From an uncultured Bacteroidales bacterium (lineage in GTDB: Bacteria > Bacteroidota > Bacteroidia > Bacteroidales > UBA932): 64,000 bases of DNA. Below the pieces are notes generated by a model. It was not told the origin of the DNA, made no database searches, and worked only from the letters and a program-made list of their open reading frames with translations. Position numbers and translations under genes: made by a program. The stretch spans positions 1 through 64,000 of the forward strand of contig CALUQM010000002.1 of assembly GCA_944322925.1 (NCBI GenBank). Direction: 5' to 3'. Shown piece by piece: positions 43,212 to 51,931 of the stretch (positions are counted from its first letter, which is position 1; the number at the start of each line of letters is the position of its first letter).

Positions 43212-46175
43212 TTAGAATGTTAGATCGAGACCGAATGTAAACTGACGCGACATAGGGTACTGTGCAATATAGATATTGCTGACGCCTTCAGGGTCGAGAC
43301 CGCTGAATTTCGTGAAAGTGAGCAGGTTCTGAGCCTGGAAATAAACTCTGAGCCCCTCGATGAAGCCTGTTTTCCTTATAAACGGTGCAGGCAGCTGATA
43401 CGAGAGCATCAGATTCTTGAGCCTGAGGAACGATGCATCTTCGAGAAGACGGTCATCGAATTCCATGTAGACACCGTGGCGCGGAGTTTCTGAAATATCG
43501 CCAGGTTCTTTCCATCTGTCGAGAAGTTTTGCGGACTGGTTGTAAGTCTGGAAACGTCCGTTGGACTCCTGATAGAACCTGTCGTTGTTGATCATCCACC
43601 TGTCTGCCACCCAGCTGAACTGGGCAGAAAGCGAAAGCCCTTTCCATGCGAATGTAGTACCGAAACCTCCGACCCACGGAGCATTATAGCTCTTGCCTAT
43701 CATCACCCTGTCCTCATCGCGGAGTTCATTGGTGATTTCACCGTCCTTGGTGTACCATAGTGCGTCGCCGTTGGCCGGATTGACACCAGCGAAACGGTTG
43801 ATGAAGAATTCTCCCGAATCATGGCCGACGACGAGTCTCAGACTTGTGGACGCCATTTCATATTCATCCACACCGCCGTAAAGTTCGGTAATCCTGTTAT
43901 GGTTGTATGAAACGTTCGCGTTGACCGTCCAGATGAAATCTCCAAGCTGGAGCGCGGTTCCGGTAAGATTGAGTTCCGCTCCTCTGTTGACCATCGCACC
44001 CACATTGTCCCAGTTCGCCCCGAAACCGTTGTCGGAATATGATTTCGGCACAAGCATGAGCATGTTGTAGGTGTACTTGTTGTAAAGTTCGAGATCGACA
44101 TTCAGCCTGTTCCAGAATGCGAAGTGAAGACCGAGATTGGTAGTCCATGTAGACTCCCAGCTAAGGTTCTCGTTGCCCTGGGATATAGGGGCAAGACCAG
44201 GGGATCCTACATAATCGCCGGCACTTCCGACAAGGGCGAGATGCTCGTAATTCGGAATCTCGGAGTTTCCGGCAGTTCCGCTGCTGAGGGATATCTGTGC
44301 GTATGTCAGCCAGCTGCGGTGCGGAGCCATGAAATCCTCGTTGAGCATGTTCCACATCAGGCCGACAGAACCGAAGCCTGCCCAACGTCCATCGCGTCCG
44401 AATCTCGATGAAGCATCGGTACGGCCGGACAGTTCGAGATAATATTTGTTGGCATAGTTGTACTCGGCCCTTGCGAAGAATGACAGATAACCATAGTCAT
44501 TGTCAGTGGTATCGCCCCACTGCGAAACCCTCGAACCTGTGGAAAGGTTGGTCATGTAATGGTTGTTCTGTCCTTCAGACAGGACATTGAAATCCTCGTA
44601 ATGGTAGTTGATTCCTTCCTGTCCCACCATGAAATTGAAATTGTGGATATTGTCTATGTCGAAATTATATCCTATCGTATTGGTCACTGACAGCGTAAGT
44701 CCGTCCGTAGATATTCTCGATGCGGACCCGGATTCCTGATTCGGCGCATAGTCCGGGAACGATCTGCTGTATCCGGTAGTATGTGTATAGTCTACGGTAA
44801 ACTGGGAACGGATCGTCAGTCCCTCGATCGGTTTTGCATCGGCAAAGACCGATGAAAATACCTTATACCTTTTATATACGCGAGGATTGCTTTCCAGCCA
44901 TTCGATCGGGTTCACTCCGTCTCCCTTCCATTTTTTTGTCGGATCTGTCCCGCCGGTAACGGCAATTGATCCGTCTGCATTGTAAGGATCCCAGTACGGA
45001 AGCATGAACTGTGCTGCCGAAATAGGCGACACAAGGTTCGGCGTACCTTCATCCGCCTGCTCGAAAACCTGATAGTTGAGCATGGTGTTGGTTCCAAGGG
45101 TAAGCCACTTTGCAGCGCGCTGCTCGACATTGGCCCTTATGGAATAACGGTTGAAGTTGGACCCAAGGGCTATACCCTCCTGGTCATAATATGCTCCTGA
45201 TATGTAATAATTGGTGTGGTCGGTCGCACCAGATACTGCAAGCTCGTAGTTCTGGAGAAGGGCGGCATCATTGTAGACGACATCCTGCCAGTCCACGTTT
45301 ATCTTCGAAAGGGCCTCGTAATCCTTGCCGGCATCGAGTCCCACTTCCTTTTCGTATGCGATACGCTGCTCCGTATCCATCAGGTCCCACTGGCCGTGTG
45401 CGATATCCGAAACACCGAGCTGTGCACGGAAAGTAATGGTAGGCTTGTCGGCCATGCGTCCGCGCTTGGTCGTTATGACGATCACACCGTTCGATGCACG
45501 CGCGCCGTAGATGGATGTAGATGAAGCATCCTTCAATACGGAGATGCTTTCAATGTCGGATGGATTGATGGAATTGAATTCGGAAGCCGAAATGGCTGCA
45601 CCGTCGAGAATATAAAGAGGTGCAGTTCCGGAATTGATCGAGTTCGTACCGCGGATAATCATCGTGGATGAAGCACTCGGTTCTCCCGTGGATGACAATA
45701 CTGTCAGACCCGGCACCTGTCCCTGAAGCGCCTGATCGAATGCTGCAGTCGGAGTGCTTTCTATCTTTTCGGACTTGACACTCGAGACCGATCCCGTGAT
45801 GGTACCTTTCTTTCTCACTCCGTACGCTACCACGACCGTCTCCTCAAGCATCTGGGAATCGGACTCGAGAGCCACGTCGTATGTCACGGCAGCCGAGCCT
45901 GACGGCACAATATATTCCAAAGTCTGGTAGCTAATAGCGTGGAAAGACAGGACGGTCTCAGCAGGCACTGTGATGGAGTAGCTGCCGTCTTCCGACGTAC
46001 TGACACCCCCCCCTGTCGAAGACATGACGACTACACCTATCAAAGGCATGCCGTCTTCAGCAGAAGTCACAACGCCGCTGACTGCAACATCCTCCTTTTC
46101 CTCTACCTGTGCGGAAGCCATCACCGGCATGGCACAGATCAATAGTTCAAGAAGAGTCAACAATGTTGTTTTCAT
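43212..46175 (-). CDS. SusC/RagA-family TonB-linked outer-membrane protein
   Basis: A 987-residue TonB-dependent nutrient pore. After a signal peptide (cleavage near ASAQ, residue 23) there is a carboxypeptidase-regulatory-like domain (about 30-110). The SusC signature precedes the plug (EETVVVAYGVRKKGTITGSV, then ALQGQVPGLTV and DIESISVLKDASSTSIYGAR). The barrel ends with QFTFGLDLTF. I start at ATG 46175, giving a proper signal peptide; the frame extends 63 bases upstream through the promoter. It heads a ten-gene operon. A run of eight G on the coding strand at codons 55-57 (46006-46013) is a possible slippage site. Confidence 0.95.
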   Translation of the reverse strand: MKTTLLTLLELLICAMPVMASAQVEEKEDVAVSGVVTSAEDGMPLIGVVVMSSTGGGVSTSEDGSYSITVPAETVLSFHAISYQTLEYIVPSGSAAVTYDVALESDSQMLEETVVVAYGVRKKGTITGSVSSVKSEKIESTPTAAFDQALQGQVPGLTVLSSTGEPSASSTMIIRGTNSINSGTAPLYILDGAAISASEFNSINPSDIESISVLKDASSTSIYGARASNGVIVITTKRGRMADKPTITFRAQLGVSDIAHGQWDLMDTEQRIAYEKEVGLDAGKDYEALSKINVDWQDVVYNDAALLQNYELAVSGATDHTNYYISGAYYDQEGIALGSNFNRYSIRANVEQRAAKWLTLGTNTMLNYQVFEQADEGTPNLVSPISAAQFMLPYWDPYNADGSIAVTGGTDPTKKWKGDGVNPIEWLESNPRVYKRYKVFSSVFADAKPIEGLTIRSQFTVDYTHTTGYSRSFPDYAPNQESGSASRISTDGLTLSVTNTIGYNFDIDNIHNFNFMVGQEGINYHYEDFNVLSEGQNNHYMTNLSTGSRVSQWGDTTDNDYGYLSFFARAEYNYANKYYLELSGRTDASSRFGRDGRWAGFGSVGLMWNMLNEDFMAPHRSWLTYAQISLSSGTAGNSEIPNYEHLALVGSAGDYVGSPGLAPISQGNENLSWESTWTTNLGLHFAFWNRLNVDLELYNKYTYNMLMLVPKSYSDNGFGANWDNVGAMVNRGAELNLTGTALQLGDFIWTVNANVSYNHNRITELYGGVDEYEMASTSLRLVVGHDSGEFFINRFAGVNPANGDALWYTKDGEITNELRDEDRVMIGKSYNAPWVGGFGTTFAWKGLSLSAQFSWVADRWMINNDRFYQESNGRFQTYNQSAKLLDRWKEPGDISETPRHGVYMEFDDRLLEDASFLRLKNLMLSYQLPAPFIRKTGFIEGLRVYFQAQNLLTFTKFSGLDPEGVSNIYIAQYPMSRQFTFGLDLTF

Positions 46176-46196
46176 AACGTTAAAAATTTCGGGGTG

Positions 46197-46204
46197 CAAA
46201 GGTA
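46197..46204 (-). promoter_or_regulatory. -7 box of the SusC operon promoter
   Basis: TACCTTTG on the minus strand, a perfect TAnnTTTG, predicting a start site near 46190 and a leader of about 15 bases before ATG 46175. This spacing supports the chosen susC start codon. Confidence 0.6.
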
Positions 46205-46422
46205 GTAATTTTTTCAATAGATTATCATTTAAAAACAAATATTTCTCCTTGAAAATTATCGTGTTATCTCATGCGGACACTTAGATTTTCCCCGGAAAAC
46301 CTCGCATTCATAAGTATTATTTTAAAATTGATTTAAATTTTAAACCAAATGCCTGTTTTTGCTTAAAATGCGATAGTTTCAATATTTTTCGGAATTTTCG
46401 TCGGGAACCTCGTTCGGAGAAA

Positions 46423-46472
46423 TGCGAAAAGAGAAAAACCTCCCTGAAACGTGAGATTTTTCTCTTTTCGCA
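46423..46472 (-). terminator. 16-bp perfect hairpin after the calycin-like gene
   Basis: TGCGAAAAGAGAAAAA (46423-46438) and its exact complement (46457-46472) enclose an 18-base loop. It begins 39 bases downstream of the calycin-like gene stop on the minus strand. The arms contain their own A and T runs, so it probably terminates transcription and insulates the downstream SusC promoter. Confidence 0.7.
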
Positions 46473-46511
46473 ATATTTTCCGCCCGGCGGAAAACAGTAT
46501 GTCAACAGCCC

Positions 46512-47432
46512 TTATTCCGCTGCAGCTTCGCCTTCAAAGGTCACGACGATAGGCATCTTATTCCAGGTAATGGTAAGTTCAGTGCTGATCTTGCCATCCG
46601 TAACCGTGCCTTCAGCCTCTACATCGCACTCGCCGACCAACGGATTGTCAACGGTGATTTTCTGCGACTCGGACTTGAAAGTATAGGAGCTTTCCGAAGT
46701 TGTCACGGCGCAGTCCTTGACGACAATAGTACCGAGATCCAGATCAAGGGACCCGCCTATGTTCAGCGTCAGGTTCTCAACGACAAGGTTCACGGCATCT
46801 TCCGAATTTTCAGCGAGCTCTATCCTGATGGACTTTTCCACATCGGTTACTATAGGATTTCCGCTCATCGTCACATTCAGCAGTCCGCTGTAAGTACCGA
46901 CAACGTCGGTTTCAACAGGATTGACCGTTTCCGGAAGGCTGGCAACGGCTACCGTAAGATTCAGCGTCAGGGCTCCGTCCTTTACAGTTCCCTGTACATC
47001 TACATCGCACTGTACCGGCTCTGCGAAAATATCGGGAACTTCCGCACTCATTTCCGACTTGCCTGAAATGGAATAAGCACCGTCAGCGACAGTCACGGAA
47101 CATCCTTCGAATGTCCTGTCGCCGAAAGGAAGTTCGAGTCCCATTACTGACACTGTCAGGTCCTTGACCGTTATGTCCACTGTTCCATCAGCGGTTTCGG
47201 ATGCAGAGATCTCGATTGAATTTGCGAGATCTGAAGCTACAGGAATGGCCGGAGTGCCTGAAAGACTCAAGGATATATTGAGAGAACCGCCATAAGTGCC
47301 GGACACGTTTTCTACAGGATTGCCTTCAGGTGTTTTGCCCGGGTCTTCATTTTCAGGTCCTGTCTTGTCACAGGAAAAAATAAGTGCAAGCGCTGCAAAT
47401 GACATTGCAAACATCGATAATACTCGTCTCAT
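46512..47432 (-). CDS. lipoprotein with two tandem calycin-like domains
   Basis: A 306-residue lipoprotein (lipobox Cys21, ALIFSCDKTGPENED). Two homologous halves, about 40-165 and 175-295, each start with a SGTYGGSLNISLSL- or VGTYSGLLNVTMSG-type strand and continue with SIEISASE or SIRIELAE. This is the calycin-like domain frequent in Bacteroidales, usually of unknown ligand. I use ATG 47432, 38 bases after a TATATTTG box; a longer frame starts upstream but would lose the signal peptide. It appears monocistronic. Confidence 0.8.
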   Translation of the reverse strand: MRRVLSMFAMSFAALALIFSCDKTGPENEDPGKTPEGNPVENVSGTYGGSLNISLSLSGTPAIPVASDLANSIEISASETADGTVDITVKDLTVSVMGLELPFGDRTFEGCSVTVADGAYSISGKSEMSAEVPDIFAEPVQCDVDVQGTVKDGALTLNLTVAVASLPETVNPVETDVVGTYSGLLNVTMSGNPIVTDVEKSIRIELAENSEDAVNLVVENLTLNIGGSLDLDLGTIVVKDCAVTTSESSYTFKSESQKITVDNPLVGECDVEAEGTVTDGKISTELTITWNKMPIVVTFEGEAAAE

Positions 47433-47469
47433 ATCAAAAATTTTTAATAAATGGTTAATAAATCGGGTG

Positions 47470-47477
47470 CAAATATA
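47470..47477 (-). promoter_or_regulatory. -7 box for the calycin-like lipoprotein gene
   Basis: TATATTTG on the minus strand, perfect to TAnnTTTG, 38 bases before ATG 47432. The -33 element is not clear. Confidence 0.5.
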
Positions 47478-47548
47478 CACTTTTATTTTAGATTTTACCC
47501 GAAACGGCTGTTTTTTGCCTGTTTGCCGTTCATGCTCCTGAAATACAG

Positions 47549-48067
47549 TTACATGTAAGAAGCGATATCGGCCGCGAGCTGACTGTATGTAGCCACGGGA
47601 CTGTCGTCGTAAACGCTTGAAATCATCAGATCCGGAGTCACGACATAGACTCTCGGCACTCCCGTCCTGGCGAAAAGGCTGTATATCCGCCTGTCTTCCT
47701 GGGCGGAATAAGGCATTGTAAACCCGGCTTCATCCCAATAGGAAGCGATATCAGTCGCAGACTCTTCCCGACTGATGCAGCAGACATTGACACCGGGAGA
47801 GTAATTATCGTATATCTTCTGGATGACAGGAAGTTCCTCCCTGCAGTCAGGACAGCCTGTATGGAAAAACACTATCAATGACACTTTGCCGCCCAGGGTT
47901 TCCGTTCCGGCCACGGAGCCGTCTGACATTGTAACGGAAAATTCCGGAATCCTGTCACCAGGCTGCAGGTCAGCGCCCTCTGGCGTATTCTCCCTGATGC
48001 ACGAAGAGGAGAAAAATACCGTGGCTGCTGCAAAAATCATTAAAACGGTTTTGCCGGTCGCTTTCAT
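47549..48067 (-). CDS. thioredoxin-like (TlpA/redoxin) lipoprotein
   Basis: A 172-residue lipoprotein (lipobox Cys23, FFSSSCIRENTPEG) with a TlpA-type thioredoxin fold. The redox motif is CPDC (FFHTGCPDCREELP), and the cis-proline loop is TGVPRVYVV. TlpA-like proteins in this phylum are usually periplasmic thiol reductants for cytochrome maturation or for damaged surface proteins. It has no obvious operon partner and lies between the calycin-like gene and the tRNA-Ser palindrome cluster. The partner protein is unknown. Confidence 0.88.
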   Translation of the reverse strand: MKATGKTVLMIFAAATVFFSSSCIRENTPEGADLQPGDRIPEFSVTMSDGSVAGTETLGGKVSLIVFFHTGCPDCREELPVIQKIYDNYSPGVNVCCISREESATDIASYWDEAGFTMPYSAQEDRRIYSLFARTGVPRVYVVTPDLMISSVYDDSPVATYSQLAADIASYM

Positions 48068-48174
48068 AGAGTGATTCTTTCCTTATGAACCTCATTCATT
48101 CCGCGTATTCCTCAGGTGGGGGATTGTGCTCGCTTGCGCTGCGCATTCCCCTTGCCCTCGCCGGGCGGGCCCTT

Positions 48175-48294
48175 GCAGGAAAAGCCGAACAGCTGCGCTG
48201 TCCAAGGTTTTTCCTCTTTCAGAAAGGCTTTGAGCAAGCTCAGACTTTCTGAAAGAGGAAAAGCCTGAACTCTTCGAGTTCAAGCTTTTCCTGC
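48175..48294. repeat. cluster of nested palindromes abutting tRNA-Ser
   Basis: An 11-bp inverted repeat (GCAGGAAAAGC 48175-48185, GCTTTTCCTGC 48284-48294) encloses three further hairpins. ACAGC-TGC-GCTGT lies at 48189-48201. An 18-bp perfect stem lies at 48209-48226 with 48245-48262, and its loop holds TGAGC-AA-GCTCA. GAACTC-TTC-GAGTTC is at 48267-48281, flanked by AAAAGC/GCTTTT. The right end is flush with the tRNA discriminator base. A 63-codon open frame across it is not credible. It could be a multi-hairpin terminator, a REP-like element or a structured RNA made by read-through. Confidence 0.65.
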
Positions 48295-48382
48295 GGTGAG
48301 AGGGGGATTCGAACCCCCGGTACGGGTAAATCCGTACGGCAGTTTAGCAAACTGCTGGTTTCAGCCACTCACCCATCTCACC
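48294..48382 (-). tRNA. tRNA-Ser (anticodon GCT)
   Basis: On the minus strand an 89-base class II tRNA starts GGTGAGATGGGTGAGTGG. It has anticodon stem-loop GCAGT-TTGCTAA-ACTGC with anticodon GCT, a long variable arm (CGTACGG...CCGTACC), T-arm GGGGGTTCGAATCCCCC and acceptor TCTCACC with discriminator G. The CCA is not encoded. It reads AGC and AGU serine codons. Confidence 0.95.
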
Positions 48383-48420
48383 ATTGTCCTCTGTGGCTGC
48401 AGTGTTGCCAAATAGGACTG

Positions 48421-48451
48421 CAAATATACAACAAATTTATTGTTTTGCAAT
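48421..48451 (-). promoter_or_regulatory. promoter of tRNA-Ser inside the end of floA
   Basis: On the minus strand ATTG (48448-48451), 19 bases, then TATATTTG (48421-48428). The spacing and -7 box match the phylum consensus. The -33 element overlaps the last codons of floA, and the start site would fall about 30 bases before the tRNA. Confidence 0.6.
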
Positions 48452-49393
48452 ATTTTCTCTCATGTCGGTGTCGGCCTGGATGTTCTTGATCTTGTAATAA
48501 TCCATTATGCCGAGATTTCCCGTACGGAAAGCTTCCGCCATGGCAAGAGGAATCTGCGTCTCTGCTTCGATGACTTTCGCACGCGCTTCCTGGGCCTTTG
48601 CCTTCATTTCCTGCTCCAGGGCCACGGCCATTGCACGCCTTTCCTCGGCCCTTGCCTGCGCTATATTCTTGTCCGCTTCGGCCTGATCCATCTGAAGAAC
48701 TGCTCCGATATTCTTTCCGATATCTATGTCCGCGATGTCTATCGACAGTATCTCGAACGCCGTTCCCGCATCGAGACCTTTGCTGAGGACGACTTTGGAG
48801 ATGGAATCCGGATGTTCGAGCACCTGTTTGTGGCTTTCGGAAGAACCTATGCTGGAAACGATGCCCTCACCGACTCTCGCAAGCACAGTCTCTTCTCCCG
48901 CTCCGCCGACAAGCTGCTTGATATTCGCACGTACAGTCACCCTTGCCTTGGCAATCAGCTGGATACCGTCTTTCGCCACTGCAGTCACCGGAGGAGTGTT
49001 GATGACTTTCGGATTTACCGACATCTGCACAGCCTCGAAAACATCACGGCCGGCCAGATCGATTGCCGCAGCCATCTTGAAATCGAGATTGATATTGGCC
49101 TTGTCGGCCGAAATCAGGGCATTGACTACGTTGGGAACATTGCCATGCGCAAGATAATGGGCTTCGAGTTCATTGGCATCGAGCTTGAGGCCTGCCTTTG
49201 TCCCGGTCACCATGGCCATGACAATCGTTCCGGGAGGGACCTTCCTCCACCGCATCAACACAAGCTGAATCAGGGAAATACGCACTCCGGAAATCAAAGC
49301 CTGGAACCAGAGGGTCACAGGAAAGAACCAGAGAAAAACCATAAGAGCGATGATCGCTATTGCGACCCATATCGCAACCATTACCATATCCAT
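48437..49393 (-). CDS. floA: flotillin-like protein FloA
   Basis: A 318-residue SPFH/Band-7 membrane protein that organises membrane microdomains. One N-terminal hydrophobic segment (residues 3-26) is followed by the FloA/YqfA-specific [17 protein letters not shown] region and the PHB domain ([18 protein letters not shown]). The C-terminal part is an alanine/glutamate-rich coiled coil ([19 protein letters not shown]). Motifs and length are typical. It lies six bases after nfeD, the usual partner order, and its 3' end carries the tRNA-Ser promoter. Confidence 0.96.
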   Translation of the reverse strand: MDMVMVAIWVAIAIIALMVFLWFFPVTLWFQALISGVRISLIQLVLMRWRKVPPGTIVMAMVTGTKAGLKLDANELEAHYLAHGNVPNVVNALISADKANINLDFKMAAAIDLAGRDVFEAVQMSVNPKVINTPPVTAVAKDGIQLIAKARVTVRANIKQLVGGAGEETVLARVGEGIVSSIGSSESHKQVLEHPDSISKVVLSKGLDAGTAFEILSIDIADIDIGKNIGAVLQMDQAEADKNIAQARAEERRAMAVALEQEMKAKAQEARAKVIEAETQIPLAMAEAFRTGNLGIMDYYKIKNIQADTDMRENIAKQ

Positions 49394-49399
49394 AAACTA

Positions 49400-49870
49400 T
49401 TAGAAATCTTCAGAAACAGGTTTTACATAAATCTTGTTGTCCTCCATGAGTACGACCTCGACATCCGTCCCCGGATCGATCACGCCTTCGAGGGATGTCA
49501 CTTCATATTTCACGTCGCGTATGATTGCCGTCCCCATCGGGGCAAGTCTCGTCAGGGTCTTCCCGCAATCGCCAGTTGCCAGCGACTTGCTGTCGAACAT
49601 GTTTACACGGGAATCTATGTTGGTATCCAGTGCGAGTTTCTTCCATGTCTTGGCCCTAAGGACATAAATCGTCAGAATGACGACAAGAACGACATTGATG
49701 ACGGTCACGACGGTCCCTACCGTAGAACCGAATTCGCTGTAGGCATAAAAACACGAGCCTCCGAGAGAAATGACACCGAGAATCCCGGCGACACCCACTC
49801 CAGGAACAAGCAGGATTTCCGCAAGCAGCAGGAGAATCCCGACAAGAATCAAGACAATTATAAATCCCAT
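49400..49870 (-). CDS. NfeD-family membrane protein
   Basis: A 156-residue short-type NfeD protein. Two or three transmembrane segments occupy residues 2-75 (LILVGILLLLAEILLVPGVG is diagnostic). A cytosolic or periplasmic OB-fold follows (residues 85-150, with GTAIIRDVKYEVTSLEG). NfeD proteins work with flotillins in membrane domain organisation. It sits between the SPOR-domain gene (11 bases upstream) and floA, so the three are probably one operon. Confidence 0.9.
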   Translation of the reverse strand: MGFIIVLILVGILLLLAEILLVPGVGVAGILGVISLGGSCFYAYSEFGSTVGTVVTVINVVLVVILTIYVLRAKTWKKLALDTNIDSRVNMFDSKSLATGDCGKTLTRLAPMGTAIIRDVKYEVTSLEGVIDPGTDVEVVLMEDNKIYVKPVSEDF

Positions 49871-49881
49871 AAACCAGGCAA

Positions 49882-51756
49882 TTATTCTGAGAGATCAACT
49901 TCCTTCACGCCGATTTGCGACGACGACACCTCTTCCATACCGGCAGCCCTGACGGCCTCTTCGACTTTCCGGACCAGCTCACTGTCATCGAAAGGCCCTA
50001 CAATATAAGTAATTTTTCCGTTTTTCTCCGTTTTCGCTATGTCTTTTTTTCCGCACAGGCTGCTTACAGCCTCGATTACCGCATCCGGCAGCATGCCGTC
50101 GTCCGGCACTATCGCTATCTGGAAGACAGGCACCGTCCTTATCCTGGACTCCAGGGATCTCGCCTTTGAAACCTGTATCGGTCTGCCGTTCTCGAATGCG
50201 ACTATGAAAGCGGTCCGGAATCCGGCCTTTTTCACCTTGTTGAGATTGGACAGCACGTCATTGTACCTGTTGAACACACCGACGCGATACACATAGTTCC
50301 CTGACTGGTTCTTTTCCTCGAAAACGGGACTCAGGCCCCTGAGGTCCTTGACGGAAGCCCGGGAAGACAGACTGAATATCTGTATCTGGTACACGATTCC
50401 GTCCGGAACGGCATTGTCTTCCGCAAACCGCCCCTCCGGAAGAATCATGAAAGTATAGTCGAATTCGACTTCGGGCTGCTCCATCTCCAGCGACAGAGGC
50501 CCGCCGGGATTCATCCTCGCGAACACATAGTTGGACGAAGCCCCTTCCACTTCCCTGTCGGCCTCATTGATGAGCTTGTCCATGTCCAGGACTATACCCT
50601 TGAACAGAAACTCCATCTCGATCTGCTGCAGCAATGCGGAAGCCCTTTCAAGCGAATCCTGAAATACCGGCAGCGAACTTTCTGCCTTCAGGATTTCTTG
50701 AGTGAGCAGCGCTCTTTCACCGGCATCATCGCTCTGCGCCAGTTCAGCCCTTTTTTCCTCTATGGCTGAAGTATAGCTTCCGATCGAATCCCTCAAGGCC
50801 CTCACTTCCGTCACCTTGTCCGTATATTTGCGCGTATCCGCATCCTCCGGCATGCTCTGTGATACGGCCATGCTGTTGTCGAAACTTGAGAGGTCGTCTT
50901 CAGGTTCAAGAGACATCAGCGCCTTGAGTGCGGCTATGTCGCCTACGCTTTTCCTCACGGGCATGGATTCCTGCTCAAGGACATACACGTCTACACTGTC
51001 GCCGGGACAATTGCGGTCTGATGCGAAAATGGAATATTTGCCGTCAGGAGTGTCTATGAACAGAAAATCATTGAACGGAGAAGAATACGGCATTCCCATG
51101 TTGGATGGAGGGCCCCACTCCTGAGTCTCTTCATTCCAGGCCGAAACATAAAGATCGAAGCCGCCCATGCCGTACAGCCCGGAAGAGGCGAAGAAAAGGC
51201 GCCTCCCGTCAGGGGACAGCATCGGATAGATTTCATCCCCCGAAGAAACCAGATATTCGTTCAGAAGGCATGGGACGCTCCAGAGGGAATCCTTTTTTTC
51301 CGTTCTGTAAATATTCATGGAACCTCCCTGGTCGGGAGCCGAAAAATAGACGGAAGTACTGCCTTCAGGAACATAAACCGCCTTATATATAGAATGTGTA
51401 CCTGAAGTATCAAGCTGATTCGGGACAGTCCTCCAGCTCCTGTCTTCCAGAGGATAATAAAGGAAAAATTCGTCAAGAGAAAACCTGTGTCTGGCGACTA
51501 CGGTCGGATGCAGGACGAAATCCCTCATTCCGAGACCGTTCTCCGACAGCATTCTTCTGTCCAGAATGGAAATCCTTTCGGCAGAATCCCTGCACAGCGA
51601 CAGCGCCTCGTCATAAAGACCGATGGATTCTTCGAACAGATACTCCTCCCGCAGAGAGTCCGCCCTTGTCAGAAGACTGTCGGCATCAGCCGCCGCAAAG
51701 GCTGTCACGCAAGACAGCAGGAAAGTAAAAAATATCAGTTGAATATGTCGTGCCAT
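49882..51756 (-). CDS. exported PD40-propeller protein with SPOR-like domains
   Basis: A 624-residue exported protein with a signal peptide ending near AFAAAD (residue 22). A short TPR-like helix pair comes first (LLTRADSLREEYLFEESIGL). WD40-like PD40 blades follow (MLSPDGRRLFFASSGLYGMGG and FASDRNCPGDSVDVY). A helical linker precedes two C-terminal SPOR-like modules (VYQIQIFSLSSRA... and VPVFQIAIVPDD...ITYIVGPFDD), which usually bind denuded peptidoglycan at division sites. It may link cell-wall status to the FloA/NfeD membrane domain downstream. ATG 51756 is chosen because GGAAA lies upstream; an alternative ATG is at 51771. Confidence 0.82.
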   Translation of the reverse strand: MARHIQLIFFTFLLSCVTAFAAADADSLLTRADSLREEYLFEESIGLYDEALSLCRDSAERISILDRRMLSENGLGMRDFVLHPTVVARHRFSLDEFFLYYPLEDRSWRTVPNQLDTSGTHSIYKAVYVPEGSTSVYFSAPDQGGSMNIYRTEKKDSLWSVPCLLNEYLVSSGDEIYPMLSPDGRRLFFASSGLYGMGGFDLYVSAWNEETQEWGPPSNMGMPYSSPFNDFLFIDTPDGKYSIFASDRNCPGDSVDVYVLEQESMPVRKSVGDIAALKALMSLEPEDDLSSFDNSMAVSQSMPEDADTRKYTDKVTEVRALRDSIGSYTSAIEEKRAELAQSDDAGERALLTQEILKAESSLPVFQDSLERASALLQQIEMEFLFKGIVLDMDKLINEADREVEGASSNYVFARMNPGGPLSLEMEQPEVEFDYTFMILPEGRFAEDNAVPDGIVYQIQIFSLSSRASVKDLRGLSPVFEEKNQSGNYVYRVGVFNRYNDVLSNLNKVKKAGFRTAFIVAFENGRPIQVSKARSLESRIRTVPVFQIAIVPDDGMLPDAVIEAVSSLCGKKDIAKTEKNGKITYIVGPFDDSELVRKVEEAVRAAGMEEVSSSQIGVKEVDLSE

Positions 51757-51781
51757 TGCTTTTCCGCGCATTTTCAGAGCA

Positions 51782-51789
51782 CAAAAATA
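51782..51789 (-). promoter_or_regulatory. -7 box for the SPOR-domain/nfeD/floA operon
   Basis: TATTTTTG on the minus strand, perfect to TAnnTTTG, 25 bases before ATG 51756. The -33 element is unclear. Confidence 0.45.
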
Positions 51790-51853
51790 AGAAATAGTTT
51801 AGAGTATGGCTTTAATTTTGGGCAAAAATTAATTTAGTAAGAAAAAAAAATAG

Positions 51854-51861
51854 TAAATTTG
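51854..51861 (+). promoter_or_regulatory. -7 box of the secDF promoter
   Basis: TAAATTTG on the plus strand, perfect to TAnnTTTG, 70 bases before the secDF ATG. A run of nine A (51842-51850) lies just upstream, and a TTTA near 51833 is the best -33 candidate. Confidence 0.5.
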
Positions 51862-51931
51862 TGCCCTATTTTGTGCCGGAGACGTACCGTAGCCGGATTA
51901 TTTGAAATAATTGTTTTAAAATTAATAAATT

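Larger units (their letters stand above)
46176..46511. other. intergenic region upstream of the SusC operon
   Basis: 336 bases without a gene. On the minus strand a perfect -7 box (TACCTTTG, 46197-46204) lies 21 bases before the susC ATG, but no good -33 element is seen. A 9-bp inverted repeat (TTTAAAATT 46321-46329 with AATTTTAAA 46336-46344) lies about 120 bases upstream of it and could be an operator. A 16-bp hairpin near the right side is listed separately. No ECF sigma factor, anti-sigma factor or hybrid sensor is adjacent, so the control of this locus is not evident here. Confidence 0.55.

Noticed and set aside
48092..48283. A 63-codon frame next to tRNA-Ser
   Set aside because: It consists almost entirely of palindromic sequence, so the protein would be an artefact of the hairpins.
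48440..50008. A 522-codon plus-strand open frame over floA and nfeD
   Set aside because: It is antisense to floA, nfeD and the end of the SPOR-domain gene, all well supported; the composition is that of a shadow frame.
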